DNA of 64,000 nucleotides from Massariosphaeria phaeospora (Eukaryota; Ascomycota; Dothideomycetes; Pleosporales). The position numbers and the translations under genes are program-made. The notes beneath the pieces are model-generated. The model saw nothing but the letters and a program-made list of their open reading frames with translations. It was not told where the DNA came from and ran no database searches. Each line of letters begins with the position of its first letter. The first letter of the stretch is position 1. The stretch is taken from assembly GCA_011032825.1 (NCBI GenBank), contig JAADJZ010000014.1:124001-188000 (forward strand). Reading direction: 5' to 3'. Below are positions 31,170 through 41,795 of the stretch, piece after piece.

Positions 31170-32305
31170 ATGAAGTTCCTCCTCTTCCTTGCCCAGCTCG
31201 TAGCTTTGGCTACGGCGCTGGCTACTCCTCCGGCGGCTCCGGCGGACGACTACCTTCCCTGTGGAATCCCCTGGCCCGTCGCTCCCAACTTCGCCAAGGC
31301 TGCAGTTGACAACCCCGGTAGCAATGGCGTGGCGACTATCTTCGGCAATAACAATGGGCCCCGTCCGTGGGCGCGCAACAGGAACAACCTTTTCGTCATC
31401 CGCTACTGCTACGCCCGCGAGTACGATCGCCAAAACGTGCAGGGTACCGTCGAATGGTCCATCAATAACTGGTACCATCACCTCGGTGGTCCAGCCTCGA
31501 AAAAGTCTGGCCATGGCATCGTCTTCCAGGAGGCGTTGAACAGCGCAAATCAGCCGTTTTACTGTTACAAGAAGGGTGCTCCGAATGACTGGAATCTCAA
31601 TGTTCAATATAACACCGTTGTCATCGAATATACCTACGGCGGAGGTTCAGCGGCTACGATCGGGTTCATGCAAAAAGATCCTCCGGCTCCATGGCAGATG
31701 ACAATGAAGCTTTCGCGAGGATATGAAAATGACAACACGATGCACGAGATCGGCCACGTCATGGGTAGGTCTTCCATTCTCTTTTGGTAGCATCTCAGTG
31801 AACGCAAGTCCAATAAAACGATCTTTCAGGTATGGTCCATGAGCACCAACGCCCCGACCGAGACACATACCTCTCTTTCGACTGCCAAAAGCTCGGAGAC
31901 TTTAAATACGCTCTCGACAACGCCCGGATCACCGATCCCACCATCACATGGTGGGAGCTCTGCAACGACCTCAAGCTTGCATACAAGTACAAGTTCCGCG
32001 GCTTCGAGTACGTCAAAGGGAAGGCGCTGCATCAAGACTGGACGGTGCGGCCGGTCGGCTTCTTCGATCACGACTCCATCATGATATACGGAACGGAGAC
32101 GGACATGGGCCCCGAATGTGATCCGAACACTGGTCATGACTGTGCTTTGTCGCGGTGGAAGGACAAGTCGAACCACGGGATGGGCGTCGAAAAGCAGAAT
32201 GGGTTCCAAGAGACACCGTCGACGTGGGATATTCGATGGCTCAAGTTGCAGTACCCTTGGAAGGATCCGCCAAAGAAGGCTCGTGGTGATGATGACGGGC
32301 AGTGA
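31170..32305 (+). CDS. secreted astacin-type zinc metalloprotease
   Basis: Two exons, 31170..31764 and 31830..32305, separated by a 65-bp intron. The protein has 356 residues. The start at 31170 places a signal peptide (KFLLFLAQLVALATALA) at the N-terminus; earlier in-frame codons from 30933 are rejected. The astacin/metzincin signature is complete across the splice: HEIGHVMGMVHEHQRPDR, with three zinc-binding His and the catalytic Glu. The Met-turn follows as SIMIYG, with its Tyr available as the fifth zinc ligand. Cys residues are present in the catalytic domain. The ~75 residues after the signal may act as a propeptide. It probably cuts proteins outside the cell. No CUB or EGF domain is attached. 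Confidence 0.85.
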
Positions 32306-33924
32306 GCGATGAAACCTAGTGCGAAGGATGGACTCTTCCTGGGAGTTTAACGGTACGTATCAAGACATCGGCTGCACCATATTGTGCGCACACGGATGTA
32401 GAGGGAGACTTTTGATAGACTAGCCACGGTGGAGGGTGAATAGAGTCAAAGACATGCGATCCGGTCCAAACATACAATGAAAAGTGCGTGGTGATAAATT
32501 TGGACCAAAAGTGACCAGCATCATTGTTTCGCATCTGTCTGGAGGTTGAGAGTCATCTCTCCATGAGCGGGGTCGAGGTGGTCCGATCCGAGGCCACTAA
32601 GCCGAAACGCGTCTAGCGGAAGCGCGTGACGTAATCGAGCGCGATCACGCGACTTCGCGACTTTCGCAGTCCGACGTCTGGCCGTCATCTCACTCCCAAC
32701 CGCTGCACTGGGACATCTAAACGAGACGCGGAAGGAAAACGAACACCATCAGGCGAGACGAAGACGACAGCGACGACGATGACAACGACGATAACCCGAC
32801 TGCTCAGCGGTTCAAGAGCGGGACCGTCCCAATACAATGTCACGCCATCGACACCGTCGTGCCCGCTTCCAAGTACCTGTTCGAGCAATCAGGTATGAAC
32901 ATCCCGAGTAATCTACAGCTGGCGGGACTGCCTAGCAATATCAAGAAAGAAAGAACGAATGTGTCATACTGTTACGGCTTCTGTTCAGCAGATTCCAACA
33001 ATGCCACAGCAAATCCTACCACGACCTGTCAAAGTCTAATTACCCGGACTGCGCGGCATCACATTCCAAGTGCTAAGTATCGGCGAGCTTTTGTTTGACT
33101 GACTTGCGCATTTTCACTCTGCAACTGAGTTACTTACTGTATCCACTTTGATCAAAGGCAACCGACATAGGTATCGCTATCCCGGTCCAAACAGTGCATA
33201 TCATCCAGGTATGTGTCCACGGCCACCCCAGAGACAGTCTATTTCACACCTCTGGTTTCGACCACGACGAGTGCATTCGTGCATTGCGACTCGTTACATC
33301 CTTGGCGTGCGACTTCCGGTAGCGAGCCGCCAAATTGATTCGCCGCTGGATCGTCATCACAGTTACCTACCACGTACACATACCAGGCAACACCTGGCCA
33401 CGTAGCGTCCAATACTTCACTGGCTAAATCACAGTATTCCGTTTCTCTCGGCTAAAATTTATGTCCTCCCGCCGCCCAAGCCGATGATGAATCGCATTGT
33501 TGAATATAACCCCAAGTAGTGACCCAATGCAGTCATGTTCCGATCTTCCTTGAACACCTCAAGGCAATGAAAATCCGACGTCAAGTGTAGCCTAAACGGC
33601 TCGTTACTCATACACCAGCTCAAAAAGAAGTCACTCCAACAAAATAATGCTAACCTTGGATGGCCGTGAAAACTTGAGCTGCGCAACAGTGGACCTTCCT
33701 ACAACTGGATACAGTACATTCAGTACTCACATTGTTGCAGATATGGGGAAAGATACCCAGCTGTGCCTTCTCGTCTCACTAGTAGACGCGACGGAGGAGG
33801 ATTAGACAAATTTATACAAGTACGTGTCTCATACCCTCATCACCCGCCGATTTTACTAGCAAACTTGTTCTCGTTTTCCACCACCTTCACGTACTTCTGA
33901 GGTCTCCCACGGAATCCACTCGCA
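32306..33924. other. 1.6-kb spacer with possible exon remnants
   Basis: At about 32750-32890 one frame reads like protein (RFKSGTVPIQCHAIDTVV, ASKYLFEQS) and ends at a GTATGA that could be a donor, but there is no start codon or continuing exon that I can defend. A frame at 33459-33686 on the minus strand has similar status. An acidic GAC/GAT triplet run lies at about 32755-32795. Nothing here is called a gene. Confidence 0.4.
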
Positions 33925-36738
33925 ATGAAGACCACTCTGTATCTTCTCATTTTCCTATTGTGTTATACACTGGCGCATGCAAACACCACACCTCGGGACT
34001 CAGCGATCCAGATACCCGTTGCACAATGCCGGTGGGGTAACTGTGGGGAATACTGTCCCTCGGGCTTCACCCAAATTCAGCAAGGCAACACAAGATTTTG
34101 GATGGTCGATCATTCACATTGTAAAAACTCCGTGCGGCAATTCTGCTGCCCCATCGATGCGCCGTTACCGGTCTGCCGTTGGCGCGGACGTTTGAGCTCA
34201 GGCCATTGCATCCCAGGCTGCGAGGAGGGTGAAACAACAGTCGGCAGTCACAAGATTGGTTGTTCTGCGAACCATCAAAGCGCATGCTGCAAGCACACCT
34301 CTTCGATTGACTCTTATAGGAACTGCCAATGGCGTAGCTGCTCCGCTCCGCAGACCTGCAGCGGTGAAAGGTTCAAAACTCCGTTGTTTTCAGCTAGTGC
34401 GGGCTTTGGTGGTGATAAACCATGTAGCAGGGGTAATGTCTTGCTCATGCCCGTCTGCGTTTTTGCTGATTCATATTAGGTGTGAAAACATATTGTTGTG
34501 ACTCAATACCTCGCGCATTCACGAATTGCAAATGGTACAATCAGCTAGAAGCTCCCCACGATCGAGCAGGAAAGTGTGACTCATCATGTCCAAAGGGTCA
34601 AGTCCAGCTTGCGCTGCAGAGAGGCACGTGCAAAACTGGAGAGTCGGCGTACTGTTGTAGTGGCCAGCCTGGAGAAGATCCGGATACTCTTCTTGAAGCG
34701 AAATCATTCCAGCAGGATCTCGATCTGTAAGTGCATCTTTTTATAGCTATAACAGGCTTCAAGCTGACCTTTCGAAGTTACGAAGATTACATCAACAATG
34801 GCAATTGCGACAAGAAAGAGTGGCCGGAATTTCACTCGTACGTTACTGGTGTTTGATCATATGCCCCTTGTTAACCATATGCAGCCGATCAGTTGCATCA
34901 CCCAAGGGCCGTCGAGGATTACAACTCAGTGGCAGGGCAGATTGCGCTCGAAGCGGTCAAATTGTTAAGAAAATCTTGACCATGGCGATAAAGCTCCTCA
35001 ACCTACGGTTTCATGCCAAAAAGTCACCCCTTTTGGAAAGTCTCTGGGATCACATCATGAGAATTCGTTTCAGGCAACCGCTTTCAATCGCTGACTTGGA
35101 CGACTACCTTCGTCGTCATCCACTGGACGACCGGGAATATGTTTTGAGAGTCATTCTGTACAGTCCTCGTCTGTGGGGCGACCGTATGAGATTCATCAAG
35201 AAATTCGAAACGGAAATTTGCATCCCCTGGCTAGGCACAAAGGGCGAGGGCGCTACGCTCGTCTCGGATTTCGTTGGCAACACTTCTACTAATTCGAGTC
35301 TATCCCTTCTTCCAAAGAACATGTCACCTCGAGCGATACAAGCGAGCTTGGATTCCCAGGTAGCAGATATACCCTCGCTTGGGAGGATTTTGATGGGTAT
35401 CAATCGTCGTACGTTCACCGTTCTCCTGAGCGTTACAAGTCTCTAATCACCATAATCTTAAGACCATTTGACTCTCGCTTTTGCACGATGGGTGTGGTAT
35501 CAAGATTTAGCTGGGTCTGGGAGGCTACAGGGGTAAGTTAGCTTTTTGCCTACCCGGTTCTTCGTAACGAATCCTTCATCATCTCTTATTCAGCACCACT
35601 TTTTCTAGACCTCTGCAGCTCTTGTACACGCATGAATACCAACAGCTGACGAATGGCAGGCCAATGCTCCAGCTGACATACTGGATTGGGAGGAATCCAG
35701 GCCAGCCAACGGACTCCGAGTTCAACCACGTTCTCAATATGTACCGAGATGTGCGTCCAAATACGGGAGGTTCGAGCCAAAAGCCGGATATATTCGTTGT
35801 CATGCATCTCCACATGGATGCGTCCGGAAACTCAGGGCAATTATTCGTCCAACACCCAGACGGAACCTATGTGGGAATCGTATGTAATACTTGACAGCTG
35901 ATTGTGGGATAAAGCGCTGACTGTGACCGTTTGAAAGACCAGTCTGAATGTGCGTCACTCGAAATCTGGAAAGCAAAAGGTGACTGGAAAAGCTCACACC
36001 TTCGACGTCAAGACCAAGAAGGCATCGGAAAAGATCTATTGTCCTGGCGGTTCCAATTTCCCTATCGGTCCAGACCCCCGTCGCCTTCTCCCTAAAGCGG
36101 GACCCGAGTATGATGAAATGGTGCAATGGTTTAAAAGCCTTTATGAGGACGGCTATCTCGGCCGACCAGGTTTGGAACCGATACTTGCATATCCAACCTA
36201 TACGCCAAATGGAGATATCCGTCCTGACAGCTTGTACAACAACGGTCCCTATTCCTATGAGGCTTTTAAGCCCCGCCTAACATGGAGTGATAGTAAAGAG
36301 CGCTGGCCGCAGGATCCATGGGGATACGCCTTCCGAATCATTGGAGGTACCAAAGTTAACCCGGTGTATGACACCGATCTCACGCATCTAAAACAAAACT
36401 ACGGTTTGCAAGATTCCAGTAGCGAGGATGAGGAACAGGACGACTCCGGCAGCTCTACCACCGACGAGGGCTCTGAAGACTTCTGGGACACCTCTTCGCT
36501 GTACAATGAAACCTCTAGCAACAGCACTGCAAACTCCTCCGAGGCAGACGGCGCTGCAGCTAACATGGCGGACCTCGCCATCACCGACGACGCGCCAAAC
36601 GACGACAACACGACGAACACCCCCGAGGACGTTACAGTCAGTAACATCCCAGTGGATATGCCCTCAAACGGCACGACGGCCGAGACTGCGGCAGAGCAAT
36701 CTGCTGAAGCGGAGAATATCGCGGCCAACCCCGCGTGA
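33925..36738 (+). CDS. secreted cysteine-rich protein resembling the C-terminal part of class V (GH18) chitinases, GH18 domain absent
   Basis: Seven exons keep frame: 33925..34432, 34480..34726, 34778..34837, 34885..35408, 35463..35532, 35609..35879 and 35938..36738, giving 826 residues. A signal peptide (TTLYLLIFLLCYTLAHA) comes first. Four Cys-rich repeats follow, each opening C-R/Q/K-W and closing with a CC pair (FCCP, ACCK, YCCD, YCCS). The repeats and the YEDYINNGNCDKKEWPEFH segment recall the tail of killer-toxin-like class V chitinases. I find no DxxDxDxE catalytic motif anywhere. The middle is basic and helical. Residues from about 640 form a conserved-looking region ending in an acidic Ser/Asn/Thr-rich tail. 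The junction around 34837-34885 is uncertain. Confidence 0.6.
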
Positions 36739-37744
36739 GCCCGACAACACCTCGGTGGTGACTGTCATGCAACAAACCGCCACACGAAATCACGTCTCCC
36801 GCTGTCTCCATCACTCACGACTTTTCCTTCTACCCAATCTGCAAAACTTGGGAAACACACTCTCTTTTGACCGAACCATGCCCGGACAGGATACTTGTTG
36901 CCTTTTTCATTCCGCTTAATGTATGTCGTAACACGACTCCGTGGAATATGTCGCTCTTTTTTTCCTCTCACCAGGTATGATCGTTGTATATTCAGTGTAT
37001 CATTGCATCGGGAACAATACTGTCATTTGCTGACTGCCCCTCGGGCACAGACCGTTACAGTGTCTCTCGGTCCTCCTACTTCTAATTCAATACGCAGTCT
37101 CCAGCCCTCCATACCCACACTCTCTCTCTTCTCAGGTACCGCAAAATATCCCACTCCCATTTCTCCCACGCCGAACCTAGCTTCGACTCTAGTGTACTTT
37201 GCGCGCCTTGACGACGTACGGTGACTCAAGGTTGTTGCTGAGTGCTTCTTTCGCAATGGCTCCGTGCATCTCCATGTCCCTTCTATTTTCCCTGTTCAGA
37301 TCCTCGTACACATTTTCACACGCTCGCACGCCTTTTGCCCTTTCCTTCGGTGACCGTTTCAACGCTCGATGGACTCGACTTTTTCTAATCCCAGTATCTG
37401 CGCAAGGTAATACTCTCAACGCCTCTGCGATGATCTTTTTTTCCGCCGTGAGTGCGTAGTCAGAGCTCTGGATAGGGGGTGTGAGTGTGTGACGTTGGTA
37501 TTTGAGTGGATCTGGTTGTCGGGGTCGGATTTGATGTGTTGTGTTGGGTTTCTGCTAAAGTGGTTCGTGGTATGATCGCAAAACCCATGGTTAGTATTGA
37601 TAACACGACTAATAATCTCAGTTTGTTCCCGACGAGCATCCGAATGGACGACAAATCAACAACATCAGAAACTTTACTCTGATTCACCGAACAACAAGTA
37701 CGAGCACTGCCAAATATATCACAACATGCTATCCATCCCTCACG
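36739..37744. other. intergenic spacer, convergent 3' ends
   Basis: It lies between two genes pointing at each other. Pyrimidine-rich stretches occur at 37060-37200. No supported gene, repeat or RNA. Confidence 0.5.
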
Positions 37745-39421
37745 CTACAAATCCAGCACAATCCTCCCCACCCCCCTACTAACACAACTCAACATCATGC
37801 CCTCCCTCTCCCCCTCCGCCAACCCCGTCCCCTTATGCTCCACCCGCCCCTCACACACCCCCACCCTACACGTCCCGCAATTCCCTACCTCGCACGAACT
37901 ATCGACATCCAAGCCCACCGCCCTCAGCGCATCGAGCAAGCTCTGCGCCGCCCCAACTTGAACCACCTTCTTGCTCTCTTTCAACTCGGCGGTGAACGGG
38001 TCCCCTGAAGTGGTGACGGTGAACTCCTCGAAGTGCAGCGTCGAGGCGGGGATGTCGTACGTCGCGGCGGTGGCGCGCACGCCGGATTGCAGGCGCGGCG
38101 GGCCGCACGTGTAGATGTGGGTGGTGGGCGCCGTGCGGGCGAGGATGCGGGAGAGGGAGAGCCGCTGGCCGAGAGAGCGGTTGTAGATGGTTGCGTGGGG
38201 GCTGAGCGCCGCGATGTGTGACTGGAAAGGCACTTCCCCCGCGACCGCGAAATGGAGCTCGAAGTCCTGGTCCGTGGCACGTAGGTGCTGGAGCGCAGCG
38301 AGGAAAGCCGTGATGCCGATGCCGCCGGCGATGAAGATATGCTTGTCTGCATCGGGCGCGAGGGGGAAACTCGCGGTGATGTTCGCGGTGGACAGGATAT
38401 CGCCGACGTGCGTCTGCGTATGCAGATAGGACGATGCGCCGCGGCTGGCGGCGTCCAGTGCAATGCCTAGTTCGAACTTCTGCGATGTGCCACTGACGAC
38501 GGAATAAGCTCGGACTAGCTTGCCGCCGAGTTTGAGGCGCACGTGGCTGCCGGGTTGCACAGGGACGACGTCCTCGTCGTTTAGTGCGTCGACGGCTTCT
38601 AGGACGAACGCTGTGACTGTGCTGGTCTCGCGCCGTTTCGCGACGATGCGATACTCGTTCCAGTCGTGCATGTTCATGTGGCCGACGCCGTGGAGCCTTT
38701 CGCTCTGGTCCTCCGCCATGCCCTTCAGCAGCCTGTTCCGGAAACTACTCTTGATGTATTCGCCCAGCGGCGCCAGATTCGTTAACTGCGTCATCGCCTC
38801 CCTGTTATCTTTTTCCATATACAGATAGTACTGCACTCTCGCAACCGTCCACTCCGGAAACGGCCTCTCCACCAACGCAATCATATCGCCCGCAGCAACC
38901 GTGCCCGTCCTGAGAATGCGATACATCCAGCCAGTGCGAAACAGCGTCTGCGACCGCAGCGCGACGCTCTTATCCTCGAACCGGTGGTTCAGATTGTAGC
39001 ATGGGTTGCGCGGCTCCGAGACCTCGACCAGCACCTCGCCGATCGAAATCTTGTCGCCAATGCAGACGGTTTTCTCGTCGAGGGTGGCGCTGACCACGTT
39101 CTCGCCGAAGCCGCCGACGTTGAACAGGTGCGCTGAGCCGGGGAGGTCTTTTTTCCACGCGTCGTAGTGGGCGGAGCAGTAGTGCAGGAGGGCTTTGTCG
39201 AGACCGCCGTGGGCGGGGAATGCGTGCTCGTCGGTGGGAATCCCAAGGTTGGTGATGGCGACGGGGCCGGTGAGAGGCGCTTTGTAGATGGCGGATTGGG
39301 TTTTTCCGAACACTTTTTTGATTCTGCCTGCGCGTAGTTGGGTGAGGGGATGCGGTTTGAAGGGTGGGGGGTGTTGGAGAGTGGCTGGGTCCGGGCGAGG
39401 AGGCATCCATGATTTGTCCAT
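37745..39421 (-). CDS. MOSC-domain / ferredoxin-reductase / 2Fe-2S ferredoxin fusion oxidoreductase
   Basis: A single-exon gene of 558 residues in three parts. Residues ~25-190 are a MOSC domain of the YiiM type (GVGDEHAF-like PTDEHAFPAHGGLDKALLHY, GGFGENV, EPRNPCYNLNHRF with the conserved Cys). Residues ~260-460 are an FAD/NAD(P) reductase: RAYSVVSG for flavin, IFIAGGIGITAFLAAL for nucleotide, YTCGPP near the end. Residues ~470-558 are a plant-type ferredoxin with SCEVGNCGTC and a fourth Cys in LSCVS. MOSC domains bind molybdenum cofactor or carry sulfur. The reductase and ferredoxin would pass electrons from NAD(P)H to that site, as in phthalate-dioxygenase-reductase chains. The substrate is unknown; N-hydroxylated compounds are a reasonable guess from bacterial YiiM. 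Confidence 0.88.
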   Translation of the reverse strand: MDKSWMPPRPDPATLQHPPPFKPHPLTQLRAGRIKKVFGKTQSAIYKAPLTGPVAITNLGIPTDEHAFPAHGGLDKALLHYCSAHYDAWKKDLPGSAHLFNVGGFGENVVSATLDEKTVCIGDKISIGEVLVEVSEPRNPCYNLNHRFEDKSVALRSQTLFRTGWMYRILRTGTVAAGDMIALVERPFPEWTVARVQYYLYMEKDNREAMTQLTNLAPLGEYIKSSFRNRLLKGMAEDQSERLHGVGHMNMHDWNEYRIVAKRRETSTVTAFVLEAVDALNDEDVVPVQPGSHVRLKLGGKLVRAYSVVSGTSQKFELGIALDAASRGASSYLHTQTHVGDILSTANITASFPLAPDADKHIFIAGGIGITAFLAALQHLRATDQDFELHFAVAGEVPFQSHIAALSPHATIYNRSLGQRLSLSRILARTAPTTHIYTCGPPRLQSGVRATAATYDIPASTLHFEEFTVTTSGDPFTAELKESKKVVQVGAAQSLLDALRAVGLDVDSSCEVGNCGTCRVGVCEGRVEHKGTGLAEGEREGMMLSCVSRGVGRIVLDL

Positions 39422-39454
39422 GGTCTTCAGAATTGGTCGGAGTCGATGATATCG

Positions 39455-40015
39455 TCAGGGGATATAGAATCTCAGTTCACGTCGGCGGTTTATGAAGCGG
39501 TTCGGAATAGACAGAGCTCGCGGAACTCGGAGTGTGGGGTAATTTTCGTGGCGGAGACTGTTTATGAACAACTGCGTGGGCACGTCTGACGGAAGAACAG
39601 CAAGTAACCAGTGAGTTATGAAGAGTGCTTACTTACCATGGTTTATAAGACTCTGTCTATGCTGCTCTGTCGGGTAGCGTTGTGAGGTAATGGACCGTCG
39701 AGCGCGAGGGAAGAGGCTCTCATAATCATCTCCTTCTATTGGGTTACGGACCGACTCGACAGTAACTATCGCCAGAATAGTCTCGTGCGGAACGGAGTGG
39801 AAGCTTTCGATTCGTCCTGGGTGGTGCGAGATTACTGTGAAGAACCGCCTGCCTAATTCGGTCGCGTCCGTTGAGCGGTGAACAAGGAGATGATTCCGAG
39901 CCCCCGATGGGTTTCTTGCCATCGAAACAGCATCATCGAGTGAGAGGTATTGATATTTTATCATGTCTGCTCCAAGAAGGATTTCGGTCCGACGCCGTTT
40001 GTTTATGGTTCGCAA
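39455..40015 (-). CDS. hypothetical protein, two exons, 33 bases upstream of the MOSC gene
   Basis: Exon complement(39637..40015) ends at a perfect GTAAGTAAG donor. A 51-bp intron with an ACTCAC branch and GTCAG acceptor leads to complement(39455..39585), which stays open in the matching phase to TGA. The product is 169 residues, basic, with motifs such as LLGADMIKYQYLSLDDAV, TVISHHPGRIESFHSVP and RALSIPNRFINRRREL. No family is recognised and there is no signal peptide. The frame agreement across a canonical intron is the main evidence. The stop lies only 33 bases from the ATG of the downstream gene, so this may instead be part of that gene's 5' leader. Confidence 0.4.
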
Positions 40016-40307
40016 GGGTAGAGGGCCCCATCACGTGCTACTACCAAGCCTCGGTTAGCCCAACCGAAGTCTGACGTCATGCAGCGCTCACGATGTTAGC
40101 TTAGCCGTGCAAACAGACTCCAGCACACACTCCATCCACTCCAGCTACACCACGACTTCAATTGCTCTCTCAATTCTTCTCCATCCGATCAACAGCCCAG
40201 CTGCACGCTTCTGCAGCTTTGCGAAGACACAGAGCCGCTGCTTGCACACCGTCCAAACTACACCTCACCACCACACGCTGTTCCCCAACCAGCCGCTACC
40301 TGCCACC

Positions 40308-40739
40308 ATGTGGCCAATCACCCTCTCCCGACGCGTCGTTCTCCAGCGCACCCGCATCTCGCGCCCGCGCGCCCCGCTCTCCCCCCTCTCCCCGCGCTTC
40401 ATCTCCGTCTCCAGCGCGCGCTGCGCCCGCAAAGACTCGCAAGACAAAGACTCGCTGAACCCGACGGCCGCCGAGTACGGGCAGTCCGGCTCCGACGACG
40501 CGGCCGCAGCCAACGAAGACGCTGCTTTCAATCCGAATAAGACGAGCCCTGAGGAGGAGGTGAAGACGGCGGAGAAGGGCGTCGACTCGAACCCGCTGGA
40601 GGTCAGCCCGGGGAACCCCGAGGTTAGCAAGCCGAGGGAGAGTGATGAGGGGGGGGCGCAGGGGAGCCCGAAGTCGTCGAGTGGGAGTGGAAGTGGGGGT
40701 GGCAGTCCGAATAAGGCTGGGGGTGGGAAGAGTGGTTAG
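40308..40739 (+). CDS. small hydrophilic protein, probably imported into mitochondria
   Basis: A 143-residue single exon starting at the ATG in a strong CCACC context. The first ~45 residues (WPITLSRRVVLQRTRISRPR and more) are Arg/Ser-rich with no acids and fit a mitochondrial presequence ending near SSARCARK. The rest is acidic and disordered, with an FNPNKTSPEEEV / AEKGVDSNPLEVSPGNPEVS core of a kind found as a conserved short protein in many ascomycetes, then a Gly/Ser tail. The function is unknown. The coding strand goes from C-rich to G-rich within 430 bases. Confidence 0.65.
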   Translation: MWPITLSRRVVLQRTRISRPRAPLSPLSPRFISVSSARCARKDSQDKDSLNPTAAEYGQSGSDDAAAANEDAAFNPNKTSPEEEVKTAEKGVDSNPLEVSPGNPEVSKPRESDEGGAQGSPKSSSGSGSGGGSPNKAGGGKSG

Positions 40740-41055
40740 GTGGGATGGCTGCGGGATGGATAATGCGATGGGCACAATGCGATTAAGCACGGAAGGGGGA
40801 AGGTCAACAGGCCAGTAGTGGGCTGACAACGGGAGAAAGGTTACATGATTGCACTCTGTATATGTACCAATTGCACCCATTACATTTTCCGAATTGAAGT
40901 GCATAGTATTCAACTCCTGACTCGGTGAGTGTCATTTCGTGCTCAAATCACGTCCCCGCCTCAACCCTACTGCGTCTGCACAACTGCGACTTCAAGAAAA
41001 GACAATATAGCAAAGAGCAAGCAAGACAGAGCGTTGGCGCCTCAGCGCTCGCCGA
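40740..41055. other. short spacer between convergent genes
   Basis: This 316-base gap holds the 3' ends of a plus- and a minus-strand gene. Nothing else is seen. Confidence 0.5.
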
Positions 41056-41795
41056 TCACGGAAAGTTCCCATCATCCGGCATAACGAAACCCTTAGTGTT
41101 GAAGTCCTTGCGCATGTACTCGGTCAAAGCGTCGATCTTCTTGCGCTGGATATGCAGCACGCCAATCTTGACATCCTTCTCCTTCTGGCTCACAGTGCTG
41201 TGGATCGACGACGCAGCGTTCTGCTTCGGCGCAGCATTCTCGTCTCCAGCTGCCACCGCCTCATCACCATCCCTCGACGGCTCAACAACGCGCGCTTCCA
41301 CCTCTCCAACTTCCACCGGCGGATACCGCGCATCGCCCTTGCTCTCCGCAGTGATCTTGAAGACGCCTTGCGTGGCGGGCGGGACGGAGCCGACCAGCAC
41401 GAGCAGCAGGTTGGGCTGGATGGCGCGCACGATGACGTTGTTTTGCTGGAACTCGATGGTCAGGGTTTCCACGGCGGGGGCTGCGGCTGCGGCGTAGGCG
41501 GCGGCGTCTTTCTTGGGGGACGACTGCGGGGTGGCGGACGAGTGGTGGTCTTTCCATGCCATGGAGATGACGGCTGCTTGGTCGCGGAGGTCTTTGATGT
41601 CTGTGGGGGTGGAGTAGGCCATTAGGGTGCCGTTGGGCGACATGATGCTGGGGCACGTGAGCGGGTGAATATTTGGAGTTGGGTGTTCTGGGCCGTGGAT
41701 ACGACCGGCGGGGAATGGACTTACAACATGCGCGGATAGAGCTGCGGGTCTACATTTCGGGCGAGAAGCTCGCTGACGTTGCGGGCGTGGAGCAT
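41056..41795 (-). CDS. Roadblock/LC7 domain protein, LAMTOR2/EGO-complex-like
   Basis: Exons complement(41725..41795) and complement(41056..41647) with a 77-bp intron (GTAAGT...CCCCAG) give 220 residues. The start MLHARNVSELLARNV and the strand SPNGTLMAYST, followed by ISMAWKDH and FQQNNVIVRAIQPNLLLVLVG, match the alpha-beta layout of Roadblock/LC7 proteins such as LAMTOR2. Those proteins form part of the vacuole/lysosome scaffold that recruits Rag GTPases for TORC1 signalling. An Ala-rich insert (about residues 70-80) and an acidic insert near residue 140 lengthen it beyond the ~125 residues of animal LAMTOR2. The C-terminal helix contains LTEYMRKDF. Which EGO subunit it corresponds to cannot be settled by eye. 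Confidence 0.65.

Noticed and set aside
32750..33098. Protein-like frame after an Asp-rich triplet run
   Set aside because: No start codon and no continuing exon with matching phase could be found; described as a possible remnant only.
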